The position numbers and the translations under genes are program-made. Below, piece after piece: positions 40,874 through 41,749 of a stretch of DNA of 41,749 nucleotides. The stretch comes from JBIOYL01 sp044870185 (GTDB lineage: Bacteria; Actinomycetota; CALGFH01), in assembly GCA_044870185.1 (NCBI GenBank), contig JBIOYL010000033.1:1-41749 (forward strand), written 5' to 3'. The notes under the pieces were generated by a model. The model did not search any database, was not told the origin of the DNA, and saw only the letters and a list, made by a program, of their open reading frames with translations. Position 1 is the stretch's first letter. The number at the start of each line of letters is the position of its first letter.

Positions 40874-41749
40874 ATGGATCGGCGCATCTTCGGCCTGGAG
40901 AACGAGTACGGCGTCACGTGCACGTTCCGGGGCCAGCGCCGGCTCTCCCCGGACGAGGTCGCCCGCTACCTGTTCCGCCGGGTGGTGAGCTGGGGGCGGT
41001 CGTCCAATGTCTTCCTGGAGAACGGTGCCCGCCTGTACCTGGACGTCGGCTCCCACCCCGAGTACGCCACCCCCGAGTGCGACTCGGTCACCGAGCTCAT
41101 CACCCACGACAAGGCGGGGGAGCGGATCCTGGAGAGCCTGCTCGCGGCGGCCGAGGCGCGGCTGCACGAGGAGGGCATCGCCGGCCAGATCTTCCTGTTC
41201 AAGAACAACACCGACTCGGCCGGCAACTCCTACGGCTGCCACGAGAACTACCTGGTGTCGCGCTACGGCGAGTTCCAGCGCCTGGCCGACGTGCTGATCC
41301 CGTTCTTCGTCAGCCGCCAGATCCTGTGCGGCGCCGGCAAGGTGCTGGCCACCCCGCGCGGCGCGGTCTACTGCATCGCCCAGCGGGCCGAGCACATCTG
41401 GGAGGGCGTGTCGTCGGCCACCACCCGCTCGCGGCCGATCATCAACACCCGTGACGAGCCCCACGCCGACGCCGAGCGCTACCGGCGCCTGCACGTCATC
41501 GTGGGCGACTCCAACATGAGCGAGTGGTCGGCCTTCCTCAAGGTGGGCGCCACCGACCTGGTGCTCGGCATGGTCGAGGAGGCGACCGTGCTGCGCGACC
41601 TGACCCTGGAGAACCCGATCCGGGCCATCCGCGAGATCTCCCACGACATGACGTGCCGGAGGAAGGTGCGGCTGGCGAACGGACGAGAGCTGAACGCCGT
41701 CCAGGTGCAGTGGGAGTACTTCACTCGCGCCCAGAGGTATGCCGAGTAT
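40874..41749 (+). CDS. pafA: Pup-protein ligase PafA (3' end outside window)
   Basis: 292 residues visible of about 450-460. The ligase joins the gamma-carboxylate of Pup's C-terminal Glu to target lysines. RRIFGLENEYGVT is the PafA opening with the catalytic/metal Glu; FKNNTDSAGNSYGCHENYLV, RPIINTRDEPHA and HVIVGDSNMSE are conserved with Dop. The long Dop loop insertion is absent, which identifies it as PafA. Start at ATG 40874 by family alignment and leaderless promoter layout. Confidence 0.95.
   Translation, partial: MDRRIFGLENEYGVTCTFRGQRRLSPDEVARYLFRRVVSWGRSSNVFLENGARLYLDVGSHPEYATPECDSVTELITHDKAGERILESLLAAAEARLHEEGIAGQIFLFKNNTDSAGNSYGCHENYLVSRYGEFQRLADVLIPFFVSRQILCGAGKVLATPRGAVYCIAQRAEHIWEGVSSATTRSRPIINTRDEPHADAERYRRLHVIVGDSNMSEWSAFLKVGATDLVLGMVEEATVLRDLTLENPIRAIREISHDMTCRRKVRLANGRELNAVQVQWEYFTRAQRYAEY

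Overview
The window is about 41.7 kb of very high-GC DNA (third codon positions almost all G or C). A complete Pup-proteasome locus (proteasomal ATPase, Dop, Pup, PrcB, PrcA, PafA) places it in the Actinomycetota. A TtuB/TtuA-type tRNA thiolation pair beside TrmI suggests a thermophilic or thermotolerant lineage, but that is inference. No rRNA, tRNA, CRISPR array, insertion sequence or replication origin was recognised. No gene-free stretch exceeds 300 bases; the longest are 23208-23503 and 10038-10297.

Region A (1-19120) is a cell-surface polymer cluster. A plus-strand block (3255-9004) encodes an IspD/TarI-type cytidylyltransferase, a TarJ-like zinc dehydrogenase, a CDP-alcohol phosphotransferase, a fused ATP sulfurylase/APS kinase and a sulfotransferase. 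Together these could make a CDP-polyol, move it to an acceptor, make PAPS and sulfate the product. The flanking minus-strand genes encode a second sulfotransferase, a shortened pyruvate-kinase-like protein, a secreted beta-helix-like protein, a Wzx flippase, a priming sugar transferase, an O-antigen-type polymerase, a GT4 glycosyltransferase, an NDP-sugar epimerase, two degenerate proteins (a phosphodiesterase C-terminal piece and an APS-kinase-like pseudokinase) and two kinase fusions. Minus-strand genes overlap by 4-14 nt, so they look like long operons.

Region B (19316-23207) continues on the minus strand: a LuxR-type regulator, a Wzz/BY-kinase, a 54-residue peptide gene, a PqqD-like protein and an HPr-kinase-like protein. 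The last three resemble parts of peptide-modification (RiPP) systems attached to polysaccharide loci.

Region C (23504-30396) is general metabolism and stress: a CBS-BON protein, a GNAT/acyl-CoA synthetase fusion, a DevR-like response regulator with PspC, citrate synthase, and a YcaQ-family DNA glycosylase gene split by a one-base frameshift.

Region D (30486-41749) holds a site-2 protease, ttuB, ttuA, trmI, the proteasomal ATPase, dop, pup, a LAGLIDADG endonuclease, prcB, prcA, a membrane metalloprotease and partial pafA. The points most worth a second look are: (1) a palindromic insertion in the 3' end of ttuB that recreates a terminal Gly-Gly and could gate the ttuA ribosome site; (2) a low-GC homing endonuclease exactly between pup and prcB, with a recoded pup tail and an apparent AUU start; (3) the CDP-polyol/PAPS cluster; (4) the hidden peptide/PqqD/HprK-like trio.
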